64,000 nt of DNA, taken from Symbiodinium kawagutii (lineage: Eukaryota; Sar; Dinophyceae; Suessiales; Symbiodiniaceae). Positions 1-10,900 of the stretch are shown piece after piece. A program made the translations under genes and the position numbers. The stretch covers positions 209,619-273,618 of the forward strand of contig VSDK01012368.1 in the NCBI GenBank assembly GCA_009767595.1, in the 5' to 3' direction. A model generated the notes under the pieces. The model was not told where the DNA came from. It saw only the letters and a list, made by a program, of their open reading frames with translations, and searched no databases. How positions within the stretch are numbered: position 1 is the stretch's first letter; every line of letters begins with the position of its first letter.

Positions 1-240
1 CAGATTTTCCACAACCTCCATTTGATTTTCCACAATATTTGGCTTATGATGGGAGCAGATTTTCCACAACCTCCATTTGATTTTCCACAATATTGGCTTA
101 TGATGGGAGCAGATTTTCCACAACCTCCATTTGATTTTCCACATGACATTCCACAATGTTGGTCTGTGCTGGGAGCATTTTTTCCACACGTTCCACTTGA
201 CAGTCCACATGGGCGAGCACACTTTCCACATTTGCAATTT
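1..240. repeat. Tandem repeat built on TTTTCCACA words
   Basis: About two and a half copies of a 53-54 bp unit (positions 1-140) carry the word GATTTTCCACAA at roughly 22-bp spacing, then decay into looser copies up to about 240 (TTTTTCCACACGTTCCAC). The word is the reverse complement of the GTGGAAAATC word that forms the satellite at 15.2-16.0 kb, so the two arrays look like the same family in opposite orientation. The short open frames across it are repeat translations. Confidence 0.8.
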
Positions 241-691
241 GCATTTGGAGGTTTGTATGATTCAGTTTATTCGCTGGAAGCACACCCAACACGTTTTCTA
301 CATAGCCTTAGCCATAGCCCATAGCCCATCTAGCGTTTCAGTTTCCGCCTTTGCCCGCCCTGTTTCCTTCTTACCTTCTTCAATGCGCCCCTCCCTTGGC
401 GCATGATGAGGCTAGAATTGTTCCGTGCTGGCTTCTTGCGCCTTGTCCAGAGGACCAATGTCAGCTGTGGGTGGGTTGCAGCTTGGCCCGATTCACGGTC
501 CAGGATCGATTGTAAGGACACACCAAACCCTCAAACCATTTTTGGCCTATGGCAATTGACCAACGAGATGTGATTTTAAATCTCCTTCCAACTTTTGAGA
601 GATGATTAACTTGTGCTGGGCGGTACTGTGTGATGTTTGCAATCTGGTGGGTACCTGGGAAACCACTGATTAATCGACATTTTGTTGCGCA
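241..691. other. Non-coding stretch upstream of the methyltransferase gene
   Basis: I see no convincing gene here. A short minus-strand frame at 330-521 is basic and has no recognisable motif. The stretch probably holds the promoter and the spliced-leader acceptor of the gene that follows, but I cannot point to a specific element. Confidence 0.4.
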
Positions 692-946
692 ATGTTCAAA
701 GGGCTGCTAGTCGCTCCATGTGGCCTATATGAAGCCATGCCGAAAGTATGCCGGAAGAGGCCGGCAAGTTGCGGCGCTAGCATTGCTGGTGTAGATGATC
801 AACCTCAGAAGAGACCTGTTCCAGGTGCAGCCCACGTAAAGGTTGAAGGTGGTGGCGGCGAGCGTGTCTCCAGACTTCCTGCCAATCGTGGGCAGTTGCC
901 TGGTCCAGCTCATGTGAAGCAGGAACCTGCGGAGGCGCGGGCCAAG
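692..946 (+). CDS. DNA methyltransferase exon 1 (N-terminal, basic)
   Basis: An open frame from ATG 692, with a second in-frame ATG at 737 that starts MPKVCRKRPAS and is my preferred start. The segment is rich in K, R, P and E, with two similar PGxAHVK words (PGAAHVK and PGPAHVK), and is probably disordered. It ends ...EARAK before a GTTGAT donor at 947. Removing the intron to 2,073 keeps the frame. It has no catalytic motif of its own. Confidence 0.65.
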
Positions 947-1980
947 GTTGATAGTTCTGTTTGTTGGTTTTTTTGATTTGAAATTATGAAATGATATGGC
1001 CAACATCTAAGTCTTTGGGCCTTTGGGCTGTGGGTCCCTGGTCCCGTTATCAGAATGTTCAGCCCTGTGGGCTATGGCGGGTCAGCGGTGGTTGGGCTTA
1101 CACAACGTTTCCCAACTTTAGCCAGATTTTCACATGTTTGCGAAATGTCCTCCAAAAGTGTTTTGGAGGACGTTTGGTGACTGTACACGTGTCATCTCGA
1201 TTTTGTCAGTTTTTGTTGAGGTGGGAGGTTTATCATAGGCCATTGGCCATGGCCACCTTAAACTTGGTTTGCCAAGACTGAACTTTCATCCTTCTTTGGC
1301 GGTTTCAGTTGGGTGTAGCAAACCCCAGAAGGGGGGGAAGGGAAAGTTTGGGGACCTTTTAATCTTTGGGGTTTGGCTGGGTGAGTAGATATAGACATAG
1401 ACGATATAGACATAGATGACATAGACATAGACTGTGACATAGACATACTGTGACATAGACATAGATAGTGACTATGATATTGACATAAATGCCATATTTG
1501 ACATACATCATACATAGCTACATCATTACATCATTCCTCATGTTACATCACTTACACTTACAGTCAGTGTTTCAGTGTTGCGTATGTTTCTACCTCATTT
1601 TGTTCATTTTCTATTTGTTTGTAATGTTAATATTGAGTTAAATTGATTTAAATGATGTAGTATAATGTATTACATGTAATCATATCATATCATATCATAC
1701 AATCGTAATATAGCATACTTAAATAGACTAGACATAGACATAAATAGACATAGATCATAGACACATAGATAGACGATAGACATAAACATAGACATAGACA
1801 TAGACATAGACATAGTCACATAGACTAGAGTTTAATTAGCTGAATGGAGGGCTCAGTGATTATTGTTGGCGTTCTTTTTGTTAATGGTTGATTGTTGGTG
1901 GTTGTTCTTGTTCTTGTTGTTGTTCTTGTTCTTGTTTTTGTTGATGTTGTTGTTGTTGTTTTTGTTCTTGTTGCTGTTGA

Positions 1981-2011
<31 letters not shown>

Positions 2012-3812
2012 GCTGTTGTTGTTGTTGTTGTTCTTGTTCTTGTTCTTGTTGGTGGTGGTGCTGCTGCCTCCAGGAAGCGGAGCAAGCGCCCGGCCAAGAC
2101 AAATCTGCAGAGTGTGGCGAGTCTGAAGTGCAAACGCAAGATCCAGATGTGCCCCTTGATGTGGCGCCTCCAGTGCCAGCCACGCTGGAAGAAGATCCTG
2201 AGTTGGAGCGGGTGCAGGCTTACCGTCCAAAGCCGTCAGCCGCCCCGCTTCCTCCCTACAGGAAGCCCAATGTTTCATTTGCGGAAGATGGGAAACGTCA
2301 ACTTCAGGATTTCATTTTTCAGGCCCTTGGCAGGCTTGATGATGCCACCAAGGCAGACATGCTCAGCGCACCTCCAGCTGACCTAGAGATAGGCACAGCT
2401 TGCAGTGGCACAGATGTAGCGGTGTTGGTCGGCAAAGCTTTTTCGAAGGCTTGGGCGCAATTTTCAGGAACCCGGTGTAGGGTCGGTCACATTTTCTCTT
2501 GCGAATCTGATGAAAAGAAGCAAGACTTCTTGAAAAAGATGTTCACAGAAACCGATGACAACACCGATATGTCAATTCTGCTTGGGAACACACAAGAGTT
2601 GGCTGCCGATACGGAGCCGTTCGACCTCCTGAGCGAAAAGCAACTCCAGGGCCTGCCAATGGTAAGCGACTTGATGGTTGGGTTTCCGTGTCAGGATGTT
2701 TCCCGACTCAACCCAAGTGCTGAAGAGGCCAGATGGATCATCAAGGACGCTGGCCGCCGAACTGGAAGCGTTTTTGGCCACATAGCCAAATACTCAGAGA
2801 AGATGTTGAAAAATCGGGAGAGCAGAAAAACATTTCGAGGCTTGCTTTTGGAAAATGTCCTTGGCCTGCTAACCGCGCCAAAAGGTGCTGATGAGAAGGG
2901 AAATCCTTGGCATTCGAACTTGGACTACTGCAGCCTCAGGATGCGCCAGGCTGGCATTTTGTTGATAGCCTTCGTGTTGGATCCGCAAATGTTCGGAGTG
3001 CCAGTCTCACGGCAGCGGGTATGGATGATTTGCCTTCCAAAGCATTTGCTGGAAGATACCGGGCTGAGTGAGGATGAGGTTGTGCACATGGCTCATGACA
3101 TGGCGGACAGACTCGTTGATGGTCGCTCTTGCAGGGACCTTCAAGATTTCGACAGATTGAAGCATCCAGATGTGCCAGGATGAAATCAGAAGAGAAGCTG
3201 AGGTCCAAAGCGACAAAAGCCAGGCCGCCAGACGCAAAAGCAAAGAGCGCCCCGAAGTGGGCTGATCAGCATCGCAGGGCCATGGAAAAGTCTGGTCGTG
3301 ATTGGTGGGTGCCGTCATACCCTGAGGAGTCGGTGTTTGCCAAGTACCCTGGCCTGTATGCCCTCACAGAGCGCCAGTTTGACTACTGCGCTGTGTTGAA
3401 CATCAAGTTCCCAGATTCCCGCATTGCTTCGATCGAGTTGTCTCAGAACTTGAGGTCTGGCCAGGATAAGGAGATCAAATGCAACCGTGCCGACATTGTG
3501 ACGCCCAGTGGCCAACAATTAATCACCCACCAGGCGAGATGCCTGACCGGGTTCGAGACTTTGTTGCTGCAGGGCATCCACTTTGGCGTTCTCCAGGATA
3601 GACTGGAACAGTTTGATGACTCACTGCTGCGGTCTTTGGGCGGGAACGCCTTTCAGGCCCACTGCCTTGCAGCCATGTTTGTCATCAAGCAGGCGTTGCA
3701 ATCCCGATTGGAAGCACATGCCAGCCTGCAACGAAGGAGGAGGGAATTGGAACGCCTGCCTTTGAAGAAGAGATTGCAGACCATTGATGATTTCTGTGAG
3801 TGGGCTGCCTAG
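737..3812 (+). CDS. Cytosine-5 DNA methyltransferase, dinoflagellate type, with an apparent one-base frame break
   Basis: The product should transfer a methyl group from S-adenosylmethionine to cytosine C5 in DNA, in the nucleus. The catalytic exon shows the C5-methyltransferase motifs in order: GTACSGTD (SAM-binding motif I), GFPCQDVS with the catalytic Cys (motif IV), LLLENV (motif VI, catalytic Glu), VSRQRVWM (motif VIII) and SLGGNAF (motif X). The N-terminal exon (692 or 737 to 946) is basic, with MPKVCRKRP near the ATG at 737 that could act as a nuclear signal. Exon 1 ends in phase 0 before GTTGAT and exon 2 starts in phase 0 after CAG at 2,073. The reading frame stops at TGA 3,181, but the C-terminal third, including motif X, continues in another frame to TAG at 3,810. 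That means a one-base deletion near 3,178, a sequence error, or a pseudogene. Retrotransposon-borne methyltransferases are known in Symbiodinium (de Mendoza and colleagues, 2018). I see no reverse transcriptase here. Confidence 0.9.
1385..1825. repeat. Degenerate (ATAGAC)n microsatellite, two blocks
   Basis: Hexamer ATAGAC repeats with drift (GACATAGACATAG and similar) at about 1,385-1,480 and again at 1,725-1,825, separated by AT-rich sequence with (CATAT) words near 1,680. Confidence 0.85.
1893..2062. repeat. (TTG)n / (TTCTTG)n trinucleotide tract
   Basis: Near-continuous TTG triplets mixed with TTC. They leave all frames open on both strands and explain the poly-Leu, poly-Val, poly-Gln and poly-Asn open frames here. 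The tract ends about ten bases before the intron acceptor at 2,073. Confidence 0.9.
2074..3183 (+). CDS. DNA methyltransferase exon 2, first frame (catalytic motifs I-VIII)
   Basis: Phase-0 exon after CAG at 2,071-2,073. The reading starts EAEQAPGQDK, runs through the SAM site (GTACSGTD, about 2,392-2,415), the PCQ loop (about 2,686-2,694, Cys codon 2,689-2,691), the ENV motif (near 2,845) and the QRV motif (near 3,015), and stops at TGA 3,181-3,183 after HPDVPG. The TGA lies where the protein should continue into the target-recognition region. Confidence 0.9.
   Translation, partial: EAEQAPGQDKSAECGESEVQTQDPDVPLDVAPPVPATLEEDPELERVQAYRPKPSAAPLPPYRKPNVSFAEDGKRQLQDFIFQALGRLDDATKADMLSAPPADLEIGTACSGTDVAVLVGKAFSKAWAQFSGTRCRVGHIFSCESDEKKQDFLKKMFTETDDNTDMSILLGNTQELAADTEPFDLLSEKQLQGLPMVSDLMVGFPCQDVSRLNPSAEEARWIIKDAGRRTGSVFGHIAKYSEKMLKNRESRKTFRGLLLENVLGLLTAPKGADEKGNPWHSNLDYCSLRMRQAGILLIAFVLDPQMFGVPVSRQRVWMICLPKHLLEDTGLSEDEVVHMAHDMADRLVDGRSCRDLQDFDRLKHPDVPG
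3177..3812 (+). CDS. DNA methyltransferase exon 2, shifted frame (target-recognition region and motif X)
   Basis: The coding sense resumes in the frame whose ATG is at 3,180 (MKSEEKLRSKATKAR) and continues to the TAG at 3,810-3,812 (...DDFCEWAA). It contains WADQHRRAMEK, LTERQFDYC and the motif X-like SLGGNAFQAHCLAAMF. The overlap with the first frame shows a frame break of -1 or +2 between the codon for P at 3,175-3,177 and the ATG at 3,180. I see no good splice pair that would remove it. Confidence 0.85.
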   Translation, partial: RMKSEEKLRSKATKARPPDAKAKSAPKWADQHRRAMEKSGRDWWVPSYPEESVFAKYPGLYALTERQFDYCAVLNIKFPDSRIASIELSQNLRSGQDKEIKCNRADIVTPSGQQLITHQARCLTGFETLLLQGIHFGVLQDRLEQFDDSLLRSLGGNAFQAHCLAAMFVIKQALQSRLEAHASLQRRRRELERLPLKKRLQTIDDFCEWAA

Positions 3813-3933
3813 TTTGTCAACTCAGTTCAGCCGAGTCGATTGGCGTCAAAACTAGGCTACGCTTTGCAGTTGTGGGCTCTGGGGTTTTCACTTCTTAGAT
3901 GTCATTTGTCACACTTCGCAACTTTCTTTTTCT

Positions 3934-4503
3934 ATGAATTCACTTGATGGAGCCAACTCAGCTAGGACACTTCCCAGCACAGACAGCCCATTCCACATGC
4001 CAAGTGTGCAATGCTGTTGCCGCATTTTCGTGCCTCATGATCAGATGTTTGGTGCAACCCGCAGCCAGCTGTTTCTTGAGTTTGCCTTTGACTCTCTCGG
4101 TGCTTCCACCGCCTTCCTCAGGCTGATGCCTCGGTCAGAGGGAGGTTTGTCTCTCCCCACGTCACACGCTTCCCAGAGTTCCTTATGGGGGACTCCGTCC
4201 TTCAAGGGGTGTCGCTACTGTCGGCGCGACCGTACCTTTCCAAACCCAATTGCTTCATGTCGAGAAGAGAAGCCGCATTTGCAATTCAAATCTGAGAGGC
4301 ACGCAGAGTGCTTGCCCTGCACAGGCAAGCTGCGGCGTTGCAACCCCAACCTGACTTCGAGTGAGACCAGGAACTCATATGCGAAGAGGTTGGCCGATGA
4401 CGACAGTGCGTACCTCCAACACATGGAAGACTTGTCAGCGTATGAGGAAGCCTTGCAACAGCCGTCAAAGCGGCGGCGCAGTGGCCCATCTCAGGCTGAC
4501 AAG
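3934..4503 (+). CDS. Unrecognised gene exon 1 (Cys cluster)
   Basis: Open from ATG 3,934. Cysteines at residues 93, 96, 109, 126 and 129 and a His at 123 make a CxxC-x12-C...HxxCxxC pattern (GCRYCRRDRTF ... ERHAECLPC), followed by acidic and basic patches and KRRRSGPSQADK. I end it before a GC donor (GCCAGT at 4,504, phase 0) because this joins exon 2 in frame. A GT donor at 4,514 is the alternative but gives phase 1, which does not match. Confidence 0.65.
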
Positions 4504-7500
4504 GCCAGTGCAGGTTGTAGACGACATCAACAGTCATTGCAAGAAGTTGGTTGGATGTTGCATTTGGTAGCACGTTTTATGTCAGTAAATATTGATGAAA
4601 TATGGGACAATCAGAGTCATGAGTCAGAATCAGAGGAGTCAAGTCATAATTCATTGAATCATAGTCATACATTACATTAGTGTACATAGTCAGAGCCATT
4701 TTAGCCATTGTCACATAGTCTGAATCATAGTCATAGTCTGAGTCAGAGTCATAGTCATAGTCATAGTCACAGTCATAGTCATAGTCATAGTCATAGTCAT
4801 GAGTCAGAGTCATAATTTATAGTCAGTCATAGTGAGAGTCATAGTCCTGAGTCCTGAGTCATAGTTCAAGTCATTGAGTCAGAGTCATAGTCATAGTAGT
4901 CATAGTCTGTAGTCTTAGTCTTAGTCAAAACCATAGTCTATGTCATGAGTCAAAGTCATATAGGCAGAATCATAATCATAGTCATGAGTCATGGTCATAG
5001 TCTATAGTCTATAGTCATAGTCAGAGTAATGAGTCATAGTAGAGTCATAGTCAAAGTCATGGTCGTCAAAATCATAGTCACAGGCATAGCATAGTCATAG
5101 TCATGAGTCATGGTCATGGTCATGGAGTCATGGTCATAGACTCATAGACTATAGACTCAGAGACTCATAGACATAGATAGTCAGAGTGAGAGTCATAGTC
5201 AGAGCCATGTCATATCCAGGGTCAGAGTAATAGTAATAGTCTATAGTGTTAGTCAAAGTCTGTCATAGTCAGAGTCATAGTCATAGTTTAATAGTCATAG
5301 TCAGCCATGGTCAGAGTCATAATCAATAATTTCATGCAGTCATACAGACAGACAGATAGTCATACATAGTCCTAGTCCTAGTCATGGACTCATAGACTCA
5401 AAGATTCATTGACATAGACCCATAGACAGAGTCAGAGTCAAAAAGTCAAAGGGTCATGGGCAAACATGGACATTGACATAGATGACATAAACATGAACAA
5501 GTAAACAGGTGTAACATAAACGCAGACATGGCATAACATCACATGGATTTAGAATGGTATGATGACAGAATGTGTATTGACAAACTTTTGATCTATTTTG
5601 CTATTGTCATTTGTTGGGTTCATGTTTCGTGTTCCCTCGCAGTACCCCATACAGTATGCCGCAATGCCCACCCACAAAGTAAAGTGTCAGAGTCAGTAGA
5701 TGTTTGTGGAGATTGTTGTTCTTCCCCCCATGTTACATGTTTTGTTATGCCGGTATCGGAACCTTGGAATGTGCTCCAGCTTTTGATGCAGACAATCAAG
5801 CCATCAGCGGTTTTGCCTTGCCTTGACCAGGCAGAGGAGATCATGGACGATCGGGAAAACACAATTTCTATGAATCAGGAGTGTGGTGTCGAGACGCGCC
5901 AGAAATTGGGCGTGCTGTGGCCGTCAGCAGTGTACAAGAAGGAGACGGGGTCTGACCCGAAGCCTGATCAGCTGTCGAAACTCACTATTGGCGGTGCTCA
6001 GATTGTTGGTGTGCTGAGGGATGCGTCGCATGGCAACCCTACAGGCCTGTTGTTCTTTTTTGCTGCTCCCATCCCAATGTTGAAAAAGATTTCAAAGTTG
6101 ATTAACTTTCAGCCTACGTTGCAAGATTGAAAGCTTCCAAACTTGATCCTTTCCCAACTTATATGTTTGCTTGTGGTCTACTAGTGATGATGGTCTTCTG
6201 GTTCAGCTTGCGTCGTGTTTTTGGATTGCTGGTTGGGCCATTGTCAATTGTCATTGTTGCTGGTACCTTTCAAACGGCAGGCACCTATGAGGTGACGGAC
6301 TTCAAGAGGTCTTATGGCTCCAATGTACTGGAGGCTGCTTCCAGTTCTTCGGCCGTTGGGTCAGAGGAGGTCGAGAACACTTGGAAGCATGTGCAGAAGC
6401 TTTCCTCCGTTTCGGTTTGCGAGGCCACCACTGCTTCGCAGCATGTGTTGCAACCCGCTGATTCCGTGCTGGCCCGATGGATGGCCCTGATGGCCTGCTT
6501 ACGGGCAGGGTGTTCCAAATCTATTTGGATGATCATTTATTTGGATGATTTGATTGTAAACCATTTTTCAAAGCAGGGTGTTCCAAATCTAGGCCGTTCC
6601 ATTTCAAAATTTGACTTAATGAGTTGCAATGATTTTCCAGTCCAGCTGTGGCCAGATTCGTTTTGGTATACTCAGGATTCATATGAATTTTGCATTTTGT
6701 TGTGTCAAGGGCTTCTTTGAATTCTTGATTCTAACACGGGGTTTTGAGGTGGGTCAAGCAGAATGTGGCATTTTCGGGCGCGGTGGCCAGCCGACCGTAA
6801 TTACAACCATGACTCAGGGTTCGTGATTGACTCATGATTCAAAATCCATGATTCCATGATTCTGTCAAACAAGGCGGCTATATGAATGTGACTAATGTGA
6901 TTATGTGATTATGTGACTACATGGTGGGTGATTGGTTTTGACATATGCAAGTCAGGGTTCTGTTTGAACATCTCCAACATTTGGAATTAGATTCCTAAAA
7001 GCGTCCGTCATTAGTCCTTCATTGCATGTTGCAATCTAGTCATGCATCGAATCATACTCATATTCGATGGTGTGCCCATCAGTGGCCCATCAGTGCCCAT
7101 CATCAGGCTTAATGTTCCACGTAGGCCGTTTTCTTGTCCGACGCAGGTGGAGAAGGACGGGGAGAACCAGGCATTCTTGGAGGGAGCGTCCTCCTCCAAG
7201 CGCGGCAGGGACGAGTTCGATGACTTGATGGGTTTTGGTCCGCTGGTTTCCAATGGCATCCCAACACCAGGCCATTCCTGGTTCCGTTCATTGACCTTCC
7301 TTGTTGCCAAAATCAAGGCTTTGTTAGGTCGTAAAAATAATGTTTCCACACATCAAATCTTTGAAAGCCACAGGTTTCCATTCACACAAAGTTTGTTTCA
7401 TGAACTACAAACACATTTTCACATGCGCATATTTTCAATATGAAGGGAAAAAAACGCTCTAGTACGACGCAATTCATGCCTGCGTTCATGATGAAGTTTT

Positions 7501-7863
7501 GCTCAGCAAGGCAAAACAGATGAATGCGTTCTCAATTCATGAAGTGCACACAATGAAGAGTCAGGGGAGAGTTTTGATTCACATCTTGCCAAGTCTGAGC
7601 TTCACACACTGTTCACTGCATGTTTTTGGAAGTCGCATTTTTCATCGCCCGGTGCGTCGAGCGACCAGACCTGCAATGACATTCAGACATCAAGTGATGT
7701 TCATGATTCATGATTCATGCCATTTCTTTCAATTTGCCGTTTTGTCAAGACTATTACTAACTATTACTATTATTATTATTACTATTACTTATTACTATAT
7801 CATTATCATTATTATAATTAATAATTATACTATATTAGATTATACATGTCAAAATTTGTAAAT

Positions 7864-7922
<59 letters not shown>

Positions 7923-10900
7923 AGGGAGGCTAGGTGCATGCCGTATAAAGGCCATAGTTCATGTTTTGACGTGGGACACCGGCTTCCAGCAGCCTATTCT
8001 TTGTTTTCAAATGTTCAGCCTCTTGCAGGTCCAAATCCGAAAGGGCGAGGGCGTGGCGGTGGCCGTGGCGGGGGCAGAGGAGAGCCCAGAGGGCAGCCCA
8101 GGGGTGGTGAAGGTCAGCAACAAGCCCCAGCTGCTCCCAGGCCACAGCCAATCACTAAGCAGACAAAGGAGATTCAGAATTCCGACCGCATTCTGTTGGA
8201 GTGTAAGCAGGCTTTGGACAATTTGAAGTCTGATGAGGGCTTGGAGATCGTGAAACCAAAGATCTTGAATGCACTGTGCGATCGATTGAAAAATCGGTTG
8301 ACACCAACGCTGTGTGGCATCTACACTCAGGGTTATGATGCTGCTGACGTCACCGCAGCGCCGACTGCTGGGATGCAGTGTTTGGAAAGCCTTCGGTCTT
8401 ATTCCAGAATTTTGGTTTCGGTGCAGGACCTGGGTAATTAATTCATTTGGGCTCATTTGGGCGGTTCATTCATAGATCAGGTTTTGAATGCTCATCCACC
8501 ACGCAGCCGCCCATCCACCACTATTCCAACATTCACCCACCACTCATCACCCATTCACTACACCGCCCATCCACTGCCAATCCACCGCAAAATCGACCAG
8601 GTATCAGCCACCTTTCCAACAGCAACACTAATTCATGAATATTTCTCCACGATTTCGCATTCATGATCCCAGAACCTAGACAATAATCACAAAAGAAAAT
8701 CATTTCCCACGTCCACTATCATGCCACATGTCCGTCAAAGTTGCAGGATATGGTGGCTGCTCTGCACGATGCTAAAGTTGCAGGGGATGAATTTCTTGCC
8801 AAGATCCGTGGTTGCACTGGTCCGGACTTTACTCCCCCAGCAAAGCTGTTTGATATGGCGCTGCAGCGTGAAGCTGCTTGGCGTGATTGCGGCTGGGTTT
8901 TGCAGCAGTTGTGAATCAGTCATAGTCATGTGAGTCATGAGGCTCAGAGACTATGAGCCCTAACTCATAGACTCATAGACTCAATGGTTCATAGACTCAT
9001 ACTCATAGACCCTCATAGACTCATAGACTCATAGACTCATAGACTCATAGTCTGGTCATAGTCATAGTTGCACCGCTGCTATGGGTTCGTCGGCAATCAT
9101 ATTTCATCATTTTTCGACTGTTTATGTTGACTACTGGGCGGTACTCCCATCAAGGCCTGTTTCCTATTTATTGTAAAGTTCCATCAGGGTCCGTCAATTT
9201 TTCTGTTGAGTCATGCTGACATTCGGTTCCTTGGAATTCTGTGACGGGGATGTTTATTTGAACATGACTGGTATAAGTTCGCCTTTCCTTTCATTCGGTA
9301 ATTGATTTAGATTGGATTGCAAAGTGAAATATGATCAGATTTAGATCATGGTTCATGATAGTTATACCTTATTTGTAGCTATTATAAACTATAATTGCTA
9401 TTATAGAAACATTTCATATAGCAGTAATTGGCAGTAATATTTCGAAGAGGTTGCATTTTACTGGCCCTCCACTACAAATAAGATATACGGAGTGCCAGCA
9501 TTACAGTAGCAGAGCATTCAACTCCACCCTTCAACTTGCAGGTTGACCGGGCGGCCAATGAGAAGCAGTTTGACCGGGTGATGGAACTCCTCGGGGATGA
9601 GCAGGGGAAGTTCAACTTGTCAATTTTGCAGTCTGAGGATCATCGAAAGACTTTCCAAGAGCGGGAGATCACAAGGTTCCCAGGTTTCTATTCGGGCTCT
9701 GTGTGCTCTTTCCTTGATCTTTGTTCTGCTCAGTCTCTGGTTTTACTTGGGGTCAGATTTGTGGGTGTAGGTTAGGTGCTGTGACAGTTGTACTGACAGT
9801 ACTGACATAGTCTAACATAGTGACATACATAGTTACATATACATACGTTACATACACATACAGTTACATACAGTACAGTTACGTAAAATCACATACATAC
9901 ATACATATTTAATATAGATACAGGTTACGTATAGACACGTTACATACAGCTGCTCACATACAGTACATCATGCAATCATACATACAAGTAAAAGTACATA
10001 CATATATAATATATAAATGTATATATATATATATTTTATATATATAATATATATAAATGTATATATATAGATGCAGCCTCAGCTTCGTACATGTAGCTTC
10101 TTTGGTTGGGCTGTATCATGGTTGTGCCAAGTTTCTACCGTACATAAATTTGCGGTTTCGTGCCCTTAGTTCAAGTCGTGCGTGGCTGTTGCGTCAATCA
10201 GGTTGTGCGTATCTCTGCTGCGGGAAGAGGACAAAGTGAAGGAGGTCGGTCAGCTCTTGGAGGTGGCGTTGGGCGCAAGCAGTGCTCTGCCTGAACAATC
10301 TCCAACCCGGGTGGAATTTGGCTTGTTAAAGCCTCTCCTGTACCCCATGGATCCGCAGGTTTCCATTGCTGAGCTGGAGAGGTCAGCCGAGAAGTTCAAT
10401 CAGGACCGACAATTGAAGCTACACAAGGTCATGTGCAACTTCCCAACTGGGTTGCAGATTTTGGATGCTGCAGCGAAAGCCATAGCAGCTCGGAAGAAGG
10501 ATGCTGAGCTGGACGTTGAACTCCGCAACATTGTCAGCATGTCCGCCCAGCCTCCCCCCTCTAGCGATGATTGCTCTTTGGACGAGTTGGTTCAATCTGG
10601 GGAACCATTCAGGAAGATCTTTGAGATGTGCACTCAGGCAGGGGGGTCATGGGGTCGATTGCTCATGGACTCTTGTGCCATTGTTGATTTCAGTCGTCAA
10701 CGAAAAAAGGTCCAATGCTTTTTTTGAAGCAAAGACTTGAAGAGACAGCTTTGACCTGCAATTGCCATGGCACCCAAAGGCTATAGGCTATAGGCTATAG
10801 ACATGATTCATGTAGTTTGTTTGAATGTATGATGATGTATGATGTATATGTTACATGTTTGTTTATATAATTATATGTATGATACATGTTACATGTATGT

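Larger units (their letters stand above)
947..2073 (+). other. Intron 1 of the methyltransferase gene
   Basis: About 1.1 kb without coding signal. It contains degenerate (ATAGAC)n arrays at about 1,385-1,480 and 1,725-1,825, an AT-rich patch at 1,600-1,720, and a (TTG)n/(TTCTTG)n tract at 1,893-2,062 that acts as a long pyrimidine-containing run just before the CAG acceptor. Confidence 0.7.

Noticed and set aside
330-521. Short basic minus-strand frame
   Set aside because: No motif and no convincing splice context; basic composition alone is weak evidence.
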